This document shows positions 1 to 12,081 of a DNA stretch of 64,000 nucleotides, one piece after another. A program made the position numbers and the translations under genes. The notes below the pieces were generated by a model. It was given only the letters and a program-made list of their open reading frames with translations. It made no database searches and was not told the DNA's origin. Origin of the DNA: Ricinus communis (Eukaryota > Streptophyta > Magnoliopsida > Malpighiales > Euphorbiaceae). Within the stretch, counting starts at the first letter, position 1. Each line of letters starts with the position of its first letter. The DNA lies in assembly GCF_019578655.1 (NCBI RefSeq), contig NC_063260.1, positions 15,564,001 through 15,628,000 of the forward strand. Reading direction: 5' to 3'.

Positions 1-211
1 GTGATGGATTATGGCGAAGTAAACTCCATATGGATGAATTGCAAATTTAATTGGTTAGCATTAGTTGGCAGTGTTGTGGATTAAATTTTCTTTGCAGGAC
101 ATTGAGCAGTTTAATTTTATCGAGTTAAATCGTTTGGTTTGTTCATTTTATGCCGTTATGCTGCCAGAATTTTGTTGATCCTTAGTACTAAAAGTTTTCT
201 TTTCAGGTACC

Positions 212-1130
212 ATGTCCACCAGACGAGGATCAAGAGTTTACAAGAGGAGGCGGACCGATGGTTCCTCTTCCTCTCGATCGTCGTGCCGACTAGTTCAGCC
301 AAATTAGACCACCGCAGCCATCGATTCCTACTTTTCCAAGGGCAGCCCACCTTTGAGCGTAGATATCAATCGATGAGGCACAAAGATTTGGGAAAGGGGG
401 CGTAGGATAGGAGACCGTCGGACTTGCGATTCGTCGATATCTTGAGACACCCCCATTTTAACATTTCTTTGACATTGTTGAACCAACATATAGGGAGTTG
501 ACCGTGGAGTTTGCAGCTTTTTTCTGCAAAAGCCGAGGGTTACGGGACTTCCAACAACCGGATGCGATCGGTTTAGGATTAGCAAGGCAAACTTTCATGA
601 TGAGTGTACAACAGTTTGGGGTACACTTAGGCTTGTGGACCGAGGAGGATGCGGAGAGGTTTATAGTCGTATACACACGCTCGGTGTGTCATATCCGCAG
701 ATGTGGGCTAAGATTTCTGATGACACCGAGGGTTATAGTACTTGCATGCATTGGCCGGCTAGGACCATCGGCGGAAGATAGTAGTGGTGTAGTTACCCAT
801 TATGGGGTACTTATTTCCGCAATAACTCAAAGAAGGTGACTTACATTACTCGGTTAGGAGCTTAGGAGTTTTGGAGGCGATACCACAGTGGGGGTGATGG
901 AAACGTTGGGACTTCCCCGGATGGTTAGTATGGGGATGGTGACTCACACGAGTATAGATGAGGAATGCTCTCTTGAGCCCATGGTACACAGGATGTATTC
1001 CAGTCTTCGGGCTCTCAGGTCTTCTTTTAGGAGTCTCCCAATTGAGTTTAGAAAGTCGCGACTTAGAGGCGCGGCATTTCATTCGACAAGAGGCTTTTCA
1101 ACAGGGACCTTTTTTTAAGTTTGAGCGATG
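212..1130 (+). pseudogene. Athila ORF-1-like (env-position) coding remnant, broken
   Basis: The reading starts at an ATG at 212 with a basic N-terminus (MSTRRGSRVYKRRRTD), stops at a TAG near 304, and continues across other frames. The most recognisable block is 498-660, with the run FAAFFCKSRGLRDFQQPD and then the SVQQFGVHLGLWTEED type of motif. A later block near 888-960 gives GVMETLGLPRMVSMGMV. These match my memory of the plant-specific Athila ORF-1/putative plant transposon protein family, which lies between pol and the 3' LTR and has no proven function. Several stops and frame changes make it nonfunctional. A tttcag acceptor-like site lies at 201-206 just before the ATG. Confidence 0.6.
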
Positions 1131-2579
1131 ATGGCTATGCTTCAAGCCCTGATTGAGCAGGGAGGTAGGTTAGAGGCCTCTATGGCTAATGACATGTTTG
1201 ATGATATTTTTGCGCCATTTTGACATCCCTCAGCGAGATGATCCACCGCCCTCTCCGATGAGCACCTTTCAACACAAAGAACGACGAGCCTCCTCTCGCT
1301 AATCCACCAGCTCCACATGTGACTACGATCCTCGGTGCACCTCTTTTCACTCCCGGAGCCATAATCGGGCGGTATTAGTTTCTTTTCCTTTTTATTTCAT
1401 ATATTCACTGTGTGTCCTTCAAGTGTGGGGTGGGTGATATTTATCCCATCTTAGTTATTTTTTTATTCTTTATGCAATTTTTGTAAAATTTTGAAAATTT
1501 TTCACCTTGTTTGATGCTCTTACTGTTGACTTGATTTTGAAATCCTGTTTATGTCCATGTGATCGGGTAAAACCGATAGTGTTGAGTTTCGCGGAAGAGT
1601 GTAAGATAATTAGTTTGAGTTTTGCACTAAGTTGCTTTGGTTTATTTAATTCTGTTTTGATGATTTTTGTTTGGAACCTACTCAAAAGCACACTTGTGAG
1701 AAATTGAGCCTAAATTGTAAGCATACACTTTATATGCTTGTATTTATTTCTTTTGAGAGTGCCAAGTCTGTCTTTACTTTTAGAACTTGCTCGGTAATGC
1801 TTATGAGGGCCTACAAGGAGAGTTTAACACTTTGGTATGATAGAGGCACTTAGGTTTTCATTCTAGCCAAATAGCCTTCATTCGTTTATTGATTCGTAGA
1901 TAACCCCTCTTTCACCATTTTCTATCATATTTCATTGCCACTTAGTTTTATTCGCTTTGGATTATGATTTTGCACATGAGTTGTTTTTATTGGGAATTTT
2001 TATCTTGGGAATAGCTTTGGAATCTTGTAGCGGCCTTACTTGATCCAAAAAGAAATTCACTATATTATGTGAATGTTCTTCCCTTATGAAAAAGAAAGAA
2101 AGTAAGTGAGCCAAACATTTGGACTTGATTCCTATTTCCCACCTTGGACTCATTGTTTATCCCTTATAATTTTTGTGGCTTGTGTGCGGTCATGTAATTC
2201 ATTCGCGAACACCATAGGTTCAACTCGACCAAATTTACCTACCCTTACGTAATCTCCATTACAACCCTTATAAAGACCTCTTGACATGGTTGTTGACTCT
2301 CCATAAGTGGTAGGAGTAGGATTTAAGAGCAAGCATATAGTAAGTGAGTTGATGCATTGAGCGATTAAACACTACCCTTTAAACACTTTGAGTGATTTAG
2401 AGTGAATCATGTTCCTTTTGAATGATCATTGAATTGATTGCTTGCTTGCTTTTGACTGTCTTGTTATTAGGTGTGAACCTACTACAGCTTGTATCAGCTT
2501 TAAGTATTGTTCCTTAGTGGTTTATTTTCCTTATTTTACTTTTGATTGCGAGAGACAAGCAATGAGCTAAGGGGTTATT
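1131..2579 (+). other. Noncoding 3' internal region of Athila A1
   Basis: This AT-rich stretch lies between the ORF-1 remnant and the 3' LTR. It has no supported gene; the short open frames on both strands look accidental. The stretch just before the LTR (2561-2579, gagctaagggg-like) is purine-rich and sits where the polypurine tract should be. Confidence 0.6.
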
Positions 2580-4005
2580 TGATGAAATACACTTAAACGG
2601 AGTTTAAATTGATTTTATGGACATTTGGATGTGAATTGGTCTCAACACTCACCTTATACATATGTTTGTGTGCATTAGGTCCAAAAGAGGTCAAAGGATG
2701 AAAAAGGAAAATGAGATAATGGACATCAAAGGTCGCTGCAGCAGGCTGCCAGCAAGGCTAGCGCAGTGCAGAGGAACTGGTAGAGATACCATGGTGATCG
2801 ATCGCGTTCAACAAGTCACTTAGTGTTAAGGAACACACGGACGTCGAAGAAGAAGAGATTTGTGGGAACACACGGAAGAAAATGATAACGGAACACACGG
2901 GAACACCGGAAACTTAACCTTAACGCGCACGGCGTGTCTAGTAACCGGCCGAAGACACCTGCGCGCAGGGTGTAGAAAAGAAAAAGAAAAAGAGGAGGCT
3001 AGGGTTAGAACGTCCCAAAACCCTAATTTTTCTCCATAAGGGTTTTCTGAGTTGAAACCAAGGGAAAAAGGAGACTTGGATCAAGGTTTCAATCAGATTT
3101 CCTTGAAGGATCGAAGAATGGGCAAGGTTCGTTGATTGATTTTCAAATCGAGCAAGAGGAACAAGAATCGATTCAATTGGAGCAAAAGGATTTGGGGCTG
3201 TTTACTCTCATCCAAGGGTGTAATCGGGTTTTCTCTACCTTTGCTTATTGTTGTAATTGAATTCTTGTATATTTTAAGAATGAACATGATTAGCTAGATT
3301 GATTAAATCCATTGGAATTTCTTTACTATGTTGGCTTGATATTATATTGTTGGATTGTTTGAGTTGGTTTTGTATTCTTCTTGTTTTCAGTATTAATAAG
3401 ATTATGCATTATTCATGAGACGTTGTGAATTGTGATGTTTAGATTGCTTTATGAGATTGAGAAATCCGTTTGGCAATTGGAATTTTGAATACCAAGAACT
3501 GGTTAATAATCGCTTAGAGATAAGGATAATTAACTAGCCGGATTAAGAATTAACAAAGCTTAATAGAGGCGGATTAAAGCTTAATGCTAATTTAAGAATC
3601 AATTGTTAGGAAGAGATTCCAACTTTAGATTATTATGTTTAGGAATTCGGTTATCTCGAGAGAGAAACCGAATTCGGTTAAGAATTTGTCCACGGGTAGC
3701 ATAATTAGACTCACCGATCCTTTGTTTGATTGCCAACTAGTTTAGATTCCCTTTGGGTTTGTCTTCTTGTCTTGATTATTTCATTTATCAATTACTCTTG
3801 CATCTCCCTCAGAACTTAGCTTGTAGTTAATAGTTAGTTTAGAATTTATTCATTATCTATTTTAGGTTAATATAACAAAGAACAAAGGAGTAACTCTGGG
3901 CTTTCACTTTCCCGAGGAATACGACCTTGATACTCGCCATTAGTGCTAGACTGCATCGATAGGTACACTGCCTTAGATTGTAGCTAACACGATTAGCACC
4001 CATCA
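2580..4005 (+). repeat. Athila A1 3' LTR
   Basis: The repeat begins TGATGAAATAC and ends ACCCATCA. It aligns over its length with LTRs at 10689-12081 and 35917-37354, in part with 32009-33480, and with the reverse strand of 63242-64000. The most conserved parts are a segment around 3001-3250 and the last 500 bases (the gaattcggttatctcgag block near 3652 and the acgaccttgatactcgccat block near 3922). The part at 2730-2960 is GC-rich, carries repeated acacacgg motifs and differs strongly between copies. Confidence 0.85.
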
Positions 4006-4422
4006 ATGACCCAAGCAAATGAGACCTTGAATGAGAATGAGCTTTATCTCAAAGTTGTCGATGGATAATAAAGGAATCGTGTTTATAGTCTTGGATCTCA
4101 ACCGCTTGAGTTCTTTTCGTCGTCTGATGCCTCTTCTTTAAGGACTCACCATATTAGTTGTGAACATGTTGCTGAAATTCAACAACTGCAAGCTCAAATT
4201 GCTAAGCAGGGTGAGTTGATGGCTCAGCAAAGTCGACAAATGACTGAGCATAGTCGATAGATGACTAAGCATCAATTGAAGATTCGAGAGTTACGGAAAC
4301 TGATAAGAGATTTGATAGCCCATGTCAATACCATGCAACATTCTTCTCACCCACAATTAGAGCAACACGGTTCCCAACCTCAATCAGGGAATGATGATAA
4401 CGACCAATCACCTATACCTTAG
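4006..4422 (+). pseudogene. CACTA transposase C-terminal fragment (plant Ptta/En/Spm family)
   Basis: Reading begins right at the Athila insertion (ATG at 4006 by chance) as MTQANETLNENELYLKVVDG, hits a stop at 4066, and resumes in another frame at about 4077 with NRVYSLGSQPLEFFSSS. A Gln/His/Met-rich, coiled-coil-like tail with one internal TAG (near 4258) runs to a stop at 4420-4422. The NELYLKVV...VYSLGSQ arrangement is the conserved C-terminal signature I know from plant Transposase_24 (Ptta/En/Spm) proteins. The frameshift, the stop and the retroelement upstream make it a dead fragment. Confidence 0.7.
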
Positions 4423-5162
4423 TATTATGTTGACGTTTATTACAAATTACACTGTACTTATTACTACGAACAATACTTATATACATCTACATATATTTAA
4501 ATGTTTAGCATTTTATATTATATTTTATTATTTCAATTACTATTTTTTCTATTTTAAAAATAAATAAAATAATATTGCCATTAAAATTTTAAAAATAAAT
4601 ATTGCAATTTACCAACAGGTTAATATGATGAATTACAATTTCAAAATTTCAAATCTACCAACAGTTTACCAACAAAGTCTCAAAAGATTACCGATGATTT
4701 ACCGACTAATACCACTTCAAAAAGACATTAGTTTACCCATGGAAAATACAGTAAATATACCGACGATTTACCGACATACTATGTTGTTGGTAAAAAAACT
4801 CTCTCTATTTTTTTGGTGGGACTATAATTTACTGACAATTTTCGACCGTTCTTTTTATTGCTAAATTGTTTTTCTCTAAAATTTTTTGGCGGGACAACAA
4901 TTTACTGACAATGCAAAATGAGTTATCGACATAATTTTTATCAGTAAATTATTATTTTGAAAATCTTGCTGACAGTTTACCCATAAAAAAATCATTAGTA
5001 AATTACTTACGAAATAAAAACCATCGGTAAAAATTTTATTGACAGCGTTCTTATCGATGATTTAAAATAGTTGATAATTCATCAGTAATGGGATTTACTG
5101 ATGGGCTTCGAACAAATTACCGACAAAATATTTCGTCAATAATCTGTCAAATTCTTATAGTG
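4006..5162 (+). mobile_element. CACTA (En/Spm-type) transposon, right end
   Basis: The 3' part of a CACTA element runs from the Athila insertion point to a terminus reading attcttatagtg at 5151-5162, whose reverse complement begins CACTATAAGAAT. Between the transposase fragment and the terminus, 4640-5130 is packed with short subterminal repeats in both orientations (taccgac, tttaccgac, ttactgac variants), typical of CACTA subterminal regions. The left half lies outside the window beyond Athila A1. The three bases after the end (aaa) cannot be checked as a target duplication. Confidence 0.8.
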
Positions 5163-7616
5163 AAACCTAATTTTCTATAAAGAAAAATATGAAAATTTCA
5201 CTTAGAGGACATAAAGCCCTAATATATAAAAGGTATAGTTTGTTCAGCATTGGAGTTAGATCGTCGGAATCTAACACCCATTCTAATAACTTTTTTTTTT
5301 TTTGTAGATCCTATGAACCAAGAATCCTCAAGCTTTCTTTCTCTCAAGTTTATTCGAAGTTTGTCGAATTTATTAAAAATACTTATTTTCTACTAATCTT
5401 ATTGCTCGGGTTCAATTTAGCTATTTTTTAAAAGTTTGAATATTTTAGCTTAAACTTTTGTATATTTTCAAACCTATCTTTTCACAAAAATGAGAGAGTG
5501 AGATATACTCTCTAGAAAGAGAGTGGATATAATTAAAAATTAAAAAATTAAATTTTTATATTAAATTATTGAAATTAAAAAATATATTAATATTTCAATA
5601 AAATATAATAAAAATTAAATATTGCTATAGTGTTCTTACTGTTTCTTTTCTTAATAATGACATTGAAAGAGAAGTTACAATGGTAATGGTTCGAGAGCCG
5701 GTAAAGGTGAGAAAGTTTGAGAATAATGGTAGTGAGAATAATGGTGCTAATGTCTACCGCTTAATTATATTAATTGTACTAAAATATAAAATAGTTTTAA
5801 ATTATATTATTTTTTTTTTCAAGAGAGAGTGACTTTCACTTTCTTATTTGTTTTTTTTAAATATGGTTAATTTGAGTCAAATATATAAATATTTAGACTA
5901 AAAAGTCTATAAATTTAGAAAAGGACTAAATTGAACCCATGTGACAATATTAGTGGCCAAATTTCATTTTATTTCTAATTTTGACGTAATTTAATTATAT
6001 TATTTAAACAAAATAATTGAATAAAGTTTTTAACTAAGAGTTCTAAATTAAATAATATTATCTAATTCATGTAAACTTATTCTTTTACAAAATTAGAATA
6101 AAATATTACATTTTAGAAACATTTAATCTTAATTTTTAATAAAAATAATAAATTTTAGTATTTGACTCAGTCTCAGATTTTCTTGTTGAGTTAATTGTTC
6201 ACCCGTTATGTCATATAAGTATAACATAATAATTATAAATTTATTGTATTTAATATTAAAAAATTTATATAATTCGTTTAATATTAATTTATTTTTATAA
6301 CAATAATTAGTTATCATAGTTGATAATTGTTAATTAGATATATCACAAAAAAATATTAAATATTTAAAACTAAAACTAAAAGCGCATATCAAGTGAAATT
6401 TATTGTTTATATTGAAAACACAAAATAATGATGTTAAATTTATAAATGTTAGTTTAACTAGTTTCACAAAAAAAAAAAGAAAACATATGTTAGTTTAACT
6501 CCAATTAATAGTTGCATTTTTTTAAAAATTTTTGTTAGAGTTAAAATATATTTCGGTATTATTTTATATTTTCTTATATGAGTCACTATGTAATATCTGA
6601 CTTTATTTTCTATTTTAAATATTTAATTTTTTTATTTTTAATAACTATCAATTATGATAATTAATAATATTTATAAGGATTATATAAATAATTTAAAAAT
6701 ATTTCAAATAAGTTTGGTAATATTAAATTAAATAAAAAGTATACTTTTATATAATTTGGTAATATTATTTAATTTAAATTTTCCAATTAAAATATTATTT
6801 AATTATTTATTAGATAATATAAGTAAATTACGTTAAAATTAAATAATTTTATTCTAATCCAATAGAAAATTACTATTATGAAATTTGAAATTTAGTATGA
6901 AGTTCAAAAATCAAATGAACTTTTGTATTAATTAAATCCTTTGATTGGATTAAATTGAATATTTTGTCAAGTTGCTAGGTGAATTGATAAAAAATTAAAA
7001 TATGAGCTAATTACTCACAGATCCTAAGTTCATGAGGCAAATTGGTATTTAAACCACTGATATAAATAGGACTAGCAACTTTCTAGCAATTTAAAAACAC
7101 CAACAATACATGCTAACTTGTAGGCGTATAATGTATAGTGAATAGATATAACAATTTTCAAATTTTAAATTTTGATGATTAAAAATACAGTTGAGGAAAT
7201 GACACCATCAATCAATAACTTTATAGGGAGGAATCAATTTAAAAAGAATAATTATTACTTTTGCTGAAAGGAATTAATTAATAAAAATTTTAGACTGTAT
7301 AAATGGTGCTATAATATTATTATGAGGTTGAAATATTTATAATATTATAATATCATTTTATGTTTTAGTACAATTAATCTTGAAATTAAGTTAAAAGGAA
7401 ATTAATAGTACTATAATTAAAATGTAGGGAGTTGTGTGATATAAATTAAAATTTAGGTATAATAATGGAAGCACACTTAACACTAGAGGTCATTAATGAA
7501 ATTTACCCCTCAAAATGATAATTAAGCAAACTCTGCCTTTATGAGATCGACATCTTATAGGAGCCTCCCAAGTCTCAAGTTCTCACTCACTGTAATTGTT
7601 TTGAGAGAAAAAGAAA
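5163..7616. other. AT-rich intergenic region upstream of the GST gene
   Basis: This region is very AT-rich and full of homopolymer runs. No gene, RNA or recognisable transposon was found. Short open frames at 5189-5431 and 6129-6317 have the residue composition of random AT-rich DNA. TATA-like sequence at about 7440-7465 lies 150-180 bases before the GST start and could be part of its promoter, but this is weak. Confidence 0.5.
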
Positions 7617-7827
7617 ATGGTGGTGAAAGTGTACGGTCCAGCCTATGCGTCTCCCAAGAGGGTGCTTGTTTGCCTTATTGAAAAGGGCATTGATTTTGAG
7701 ACCGTACCTGTTGATCTTATCAAAGGAGAGCACAGAAACCCTGATTTTCTCAAGTTGCAGGTTTGTTCAATTTTTTTTTTTCTTTCTTTATTTTGGTCTT
7801 TAATTTGGTTTTAAATTAAGTCAAAAG

Positions 7828-7859
<32 letters not shown>

Positions 7860-8681
7860 TTTTTGTCACTTGAAGCCTTTTGGAGCACTTCCTGTAATTC
7901 AAGATGGAGACTACACTTTGTATGGTAATAAAACCCCTCCTTATCTGTTTAGTTTATGTTCAATAATATTCTTTGAATTTTGGGTCACCACTGTCTGGAA
8001 GGTGGAATTCAGAGTAAAGAGAGGGAGGAAACGAAAATTAAAGAATTTTCTGCTTAATTCATGTCTGAGGTGAAATTTTGTTGTCTCCCCTAATTTGTGT
8101 CTAACCAATAGAGAGCATTGGGGTTCTATTTACATTGAGATGAGATTTATTAATCATTATTGGTGGGGATTAATTAACTGGCTGTCATTCAATGGGCAGA
8201 GTCGCGAGCAATCATAAGGTATTATGCAGAGAAGTACAAGTCTCAGGGCACTGATTTGCTTGGAAAGACTATAGAAGAGAGGGGACTGGTGGACCAATGG
8301 CTTGAAGTAGAGGCACAGAACTATCACCCACATGTTCACAACATGACCCTTCACGTTTTGTTTGCATCAGCCTTGGGGTTTACTCCAGATAAGAAGCTCA
8401 TCAAAGAGAGTGAAGAAAAAATAGCAAAGGTGCTGGACATTTATGAAGAGAGGCTCTCAAAGAGCAAGTACTTAGCTGGGGATTTCTTTAGCCTTGCTGA
8501 TCTTAGTCACTTACCCTTTACCCAATACTTAGTTGGTCCGATGAAGAGGGAGTGTATGATAAAGGACAGAAAGTATGTGAGTGCTTGTGGGATGATATCA
8601 GCAGCAGGCCATCTTGGAAGAAGGTCCTCGAGCTCTATCGATCCTTCTAAGGATCTGGCTATGGTGTGTTTTTATGTTTGA
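7617..8681 (+). CDS. Phi-class glutathione S-transferase, three exons, probable 3' frameshift
   Basis: This cytosolic enzyme joins glutathione to electrophiles or acts as a ligandin or peroxidase in plant stress and flavonoid metabolism. Exons are 7617-7760, 7876-7924 and 8200 to the stop, all with GT-AG borders. Exon 1 encodes MVVKVYGPAYASPKRVLV, with the thioredoxin-fold start and the catalytic-Ser region near residue 12. Exon 2 begins PFGALPVIQDGDYTLYG. Exon 3 begins ESRAIIRYYAEKY (glutathione-binding Glu-Ser) and contains the helical domain with YLAGDFFSLADLSHLPFTQY. The three-exon layout and length fit phi GSTs. Near 8587 one base appears missing: the conserved Trp-Trp-Asp C-terminal segment reads correctly only after a frame shift, where TAA at 8648-8650 would end a protein of about 214 residues. 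As written, the frame runs to TGA at 8679-8681 with an unrelated tail. This is either a sequencing error or a recent mutation. Confidence 0.88.
7829..7864. repeat. (TA)n/(T)n microsatellite in GST intron 1
   Basis: About 22 bases of TA repeat are followed by 14 T, immediately before the 3' splice site of intron 1. The T run doubles as an over-long polypyrimidine tract. Confidence 0.9.
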
Positions 8682-10688
8682 ATAACTGTTACCAACGATT
8701 AGCTGGTACTCTTTCTTCTGCTTGTTTATGTTTGCCTTTGAGTACTGGCTTTGCTGAGTATTCAGAAAAAGAAAAAAAGAAAAACCTTGCGTTTCTTGCA
8801 AGTAATGAAATAAGTGATTGTGTGAAAGAATAAGTGTACGTGTAGATATGATTCACTGAATATTCATGGATTGTCTACAGAGTCCATAGTGACATCTTGA
8901 GAAGTAATTCTTGAAGCTAAGCTACACTTGGCGGAGATGCAGGCCATGTTTTGATTCTTACCCGTTACCAGTCTTGGATAATGTACAATTAGTCACCGTA
9001 ATTCCATTAACACCCCTTCATTCTGATACGTGCCAAGGTTGTCAATACTGCAAAACAAAAGGGTAAAATTTGAAGATCCAGTAAAAAAAAAGCTTTTAGA
9101 CCTTGTAAATCAACCGAGGATATAAAATCAATCCCGTTTTTGGTTAATTATGTTAGTGCATGCCTGAAAGATGATGAATTAAAAAATTCAAGATAATCTG
9201 TACAAATTCTATTAGCATATAAAGGCATTTGTTTAAATTTATAAGTATTTTTGTATTTGAATGTTTAAAGTAATAGATATGAATTAAATCTATCAAATGC
9301 TTGATATTTGTATCCAAGAACAGATATGATATTTGTATACAGGAACAGATATAATTGGATCAATTATAGAGTTAACACTTAAATTCATATTCTAATTGGG
9401 ATATAAAAATAATAAAAGGTTGAATTACATGGATAAATCATTTACAAGAGGTTAATTAGTCTGTATTAATTCTTTCTATATTTTTAGGTGGCTATGATGC
9501 ACTACTATATATCAATTTTGATCTATAAAATAGGAATTAAATCAATTAGAGAATTAATATTAAATCAAAAGAGAGTTAATTCATTTTTCATTGACCACAT
9601 ATTATTAAATACATATATGTTTAAAGTTGAGTTAAGTTTAAGAATGAGTTGTTACACTTATATTAGGTCTAGTTAAATGTTAGATTTTATACAAGAGTAC
9701 AGAAAAGTAGGAGGGAAATTCTATTTTTACAGTAAATTTTTTTTATGATTTTCTTTAAAAACCTTATTATACGATTTTTTGGGATTGAATTATGGTATCT
9801 TTTTGATATTTTATTGGTAATTTTTAGTATATTTTTGTTACCATAAAATGACTTTTTAATTTTATTTTAATTATATCTTCTTGTATTTTAAACTGCACTT
9901 GGTAATATTATGGTATATTTTTTGAAACACATCTTTATATCATTAAAATACACTAGTTGCTAAAAAAACATATATTATTATTCAATTTTTAATATAGTTT
10001 AATATCCTTTTAGTATCTTTATATGTATCTAGTAATCTTTCGACAAATTTAAAGAAAATTCATAATAATATAAGTTAAAATAAATAAATTTTCGATATCG
10101 ATCTTTTTTCTCATGAAATTCTAGAAAATAAAATAAAATAAAATAAAAACTCAAGTCACAATAATACAAAGTAAAAATTATATCCTCCGATATCTCTTAA
10201 TTATGTTTTAGTATCTTTTTTCAATAAAATTTAAAACATATAAATAAAAAAATTTGAAAAAGATTATAATAATAATTCTTTTACCATAAAAATGATTTTT
10301 TTTCAAAAGCAATACCTTATGAAATTTGTTAAAGGCTAAGAATATTCGGCCATAGTAAGCTAATTAACCAAGTTTAAATATTAATTATGTTAACCAAGTT
10401 TAATAAGTCCAAACCAAGACCCAATTTAAGAATAAGTAAGTCTTGGTTAATTCCTTATTACTACTAGGTTAAGGCAAGAAATATATACAAAGAGATGCAT
10501 GGGGACGGAAGGTGAAGATGGTAATGCACATATAATATCTAATTAATTAGATTAATTAAATATTAAGTCTATATGAAACTAGCATTCAATCTTCATCTCT
10601 TCTTCTCTTTGAAAATTTTTCATAAATTGCAACTTTAAAGTCAGGGAATTGTTAAGAATTCATTCGGTCATTTGAGTGAAACTTAATG
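8682..10688. other. Intergenic AT-rich region downstream of GST
   Basis: The first 200 bases are probably the GST 3' UTR. The rest is AT-rich with no supported gene. A short (AAATA)n tract lies at 10125-10150. The open frame at 9488-9676 has no recognisable features. Confidence 0.5.
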
Positions 10689-12081
10689 TGCGAGATATAC
10701 ATAATATCTAAACGGGATTTTAAAAGCGAATTTATGTATATTTGGATGTGAATGTCCGCCACTTTACTTTGTCTTTATTTGTGCTTTAGGTCGAGTGAGG
10801 TGATAAAGCAGGAAGGGTCAAAGTTAAAAACAATCAAGCACGGAAAGTTGGGCGTCTATCGAACTGAACACTGGAGTCGTGTTGGTTGGGTAACGATGCA
10901 AGCGCGAGAAAAGATGCGTTACGGAAGCCGAAATTCAATACTCTGAAAACTACTTCACGACCAGACACGAAAATACCTGGCCGGCTAGGACGACGGGGAG
11001 CAGCCACACCGTGCATGGAACACCAAACCGTGTTCCCAAGCGGCCGGGCGCCGAGAACACGGCCATGTTCGCGGCGACAAGACGAATTAATTAAAAGAAA
11101 GAGCAAGAGGAAAGAAAGAGAAAACGGGGGGAGAACGTCCCAAACCCTAACTTTTCTCTCTCTAAGGGTTTTCTGAGCTAGAACCAAGGAAAAAGGAGAC
11201 TTGGACCAAATTTTAAATCGGATTCCCTTCAAAGATTGAAGATTGGGCGAGATTCGTTGATTGGCTTCAATTTGAGCAAGAGGAACAAGAATCGATTCAA
11301 GATTGGGCAAGAGGAATTAGAGCTGTTTACTCTCATCCAATGGTGTATTCGGATTTCTCTACCTTTACTCATTTTTGTAATTGAATTTTTGTGGGTTTTG
11401 ATAATGAACATGATTAGCTAGATTGATTAAATCTATTAGGATTTCTTTACTATGTTGGCTTAATATTATATTGTTGGATTGTTTGAGTTAGTTTTGTATT
11501 CTTCTTGCTTTCAGTATTAATAAGATAATGCATTATTCATGAGACATTGTGAATTGTGGTGTTTAGATTGCTTTATGTAATTGAGAAGTCCATTTGGCAA
11601 TTGAAATTTTGAATAGCAAGAACTGGTTAATAATCACTTAAAGATAAGGATAATTAACTAGCCAGATTAAGAATTAACAAAGCTTAATAGAGGTGGATTA
11701 AAGCTTAATACTAATTTAAGAATCAATCGTTAGGAAGAGATTCCAACTTTAGGTTATTAGGTCTAGGAATTCGGTTATCTCGAGAGAAACCGAATTCGAT
11801 TAAGAATTAATCCATGGGTAGCATAATTGGAGTCATCAATCCTTTATCTTTTGTTTGATTGCCAACTAGTTTAGGTTCCCTTTGGGTTTGCTTTCTTGTC
11901 TTGGTCCTTAGAACTTAGCTTGTAGCTATTAGTTAGTTTAGAAATTATTCATCATTCATTTTAGGTTAATATAACAAAGAACAAATGAGTAACTCTGGAC
12001 TTTCACTTTCCCAGGAAGACGACCTTGATACTCACCATTAGTGCTACGCACTTAGATTGTAGGCATAGATGGCAACCATCA
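10689..12081 (+). repeat. Solo Athila LTR (family A)
   Basis: The sequence aligns with the A1 3' LTR and the 35917 LTR over essentially its whole length (gaattcggttatctcgag at 11767, gacgaccttgatactcacc at 12019) and ends ACCATCA. No Athila internal sequence lies on either side, so it is a solo LTR. The left border is approximate (the TGCGAGATATACAT region). The flanks (taatg before, atgct after) give no clean 5-bp target duplication. The 10840-11080 segment is GC-rich and very different from the other copies. The 158-codon minus-strand frame at 10834-11310 lies in this segment and is not a gene. Confidence 0.75.

Larger units (their letters stand above)
1..4005 (+). mobile_element. Athila-type Ty3-gypsy element A1, 3' part
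   Basis: This is the 3' portion of an Athila-lineage LTR retrotransposon; its 5' part lies outside the window. It holds an Athila ORF-1-like coding remnant (about 212-1130), a long noncoding stretch, a polypurine-like run just before 2580, and a 1.43-kb 3' LTR (2580-4005) that begins TGATG and ends CATCA. The base after the LTR falls within CACTA transposase coding sequence, so the element inserted into a CACTA transposon. The duplicated target would be ATGAC, but only the right copy is visible. Lineage is assigned from the ORF-1 similarity and from LTR similarity to the copy flanking Athila pol sequence at 35917. Confidence 0.8.

Noticed and set aside
10834..11310. 158-codon minus-strand open frame
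   Set aside because: It lies entirely within a solo Athila LTR, in its variable GC-rich segment. No domain is recognisable, and the other LTR copies do not keep the frame.
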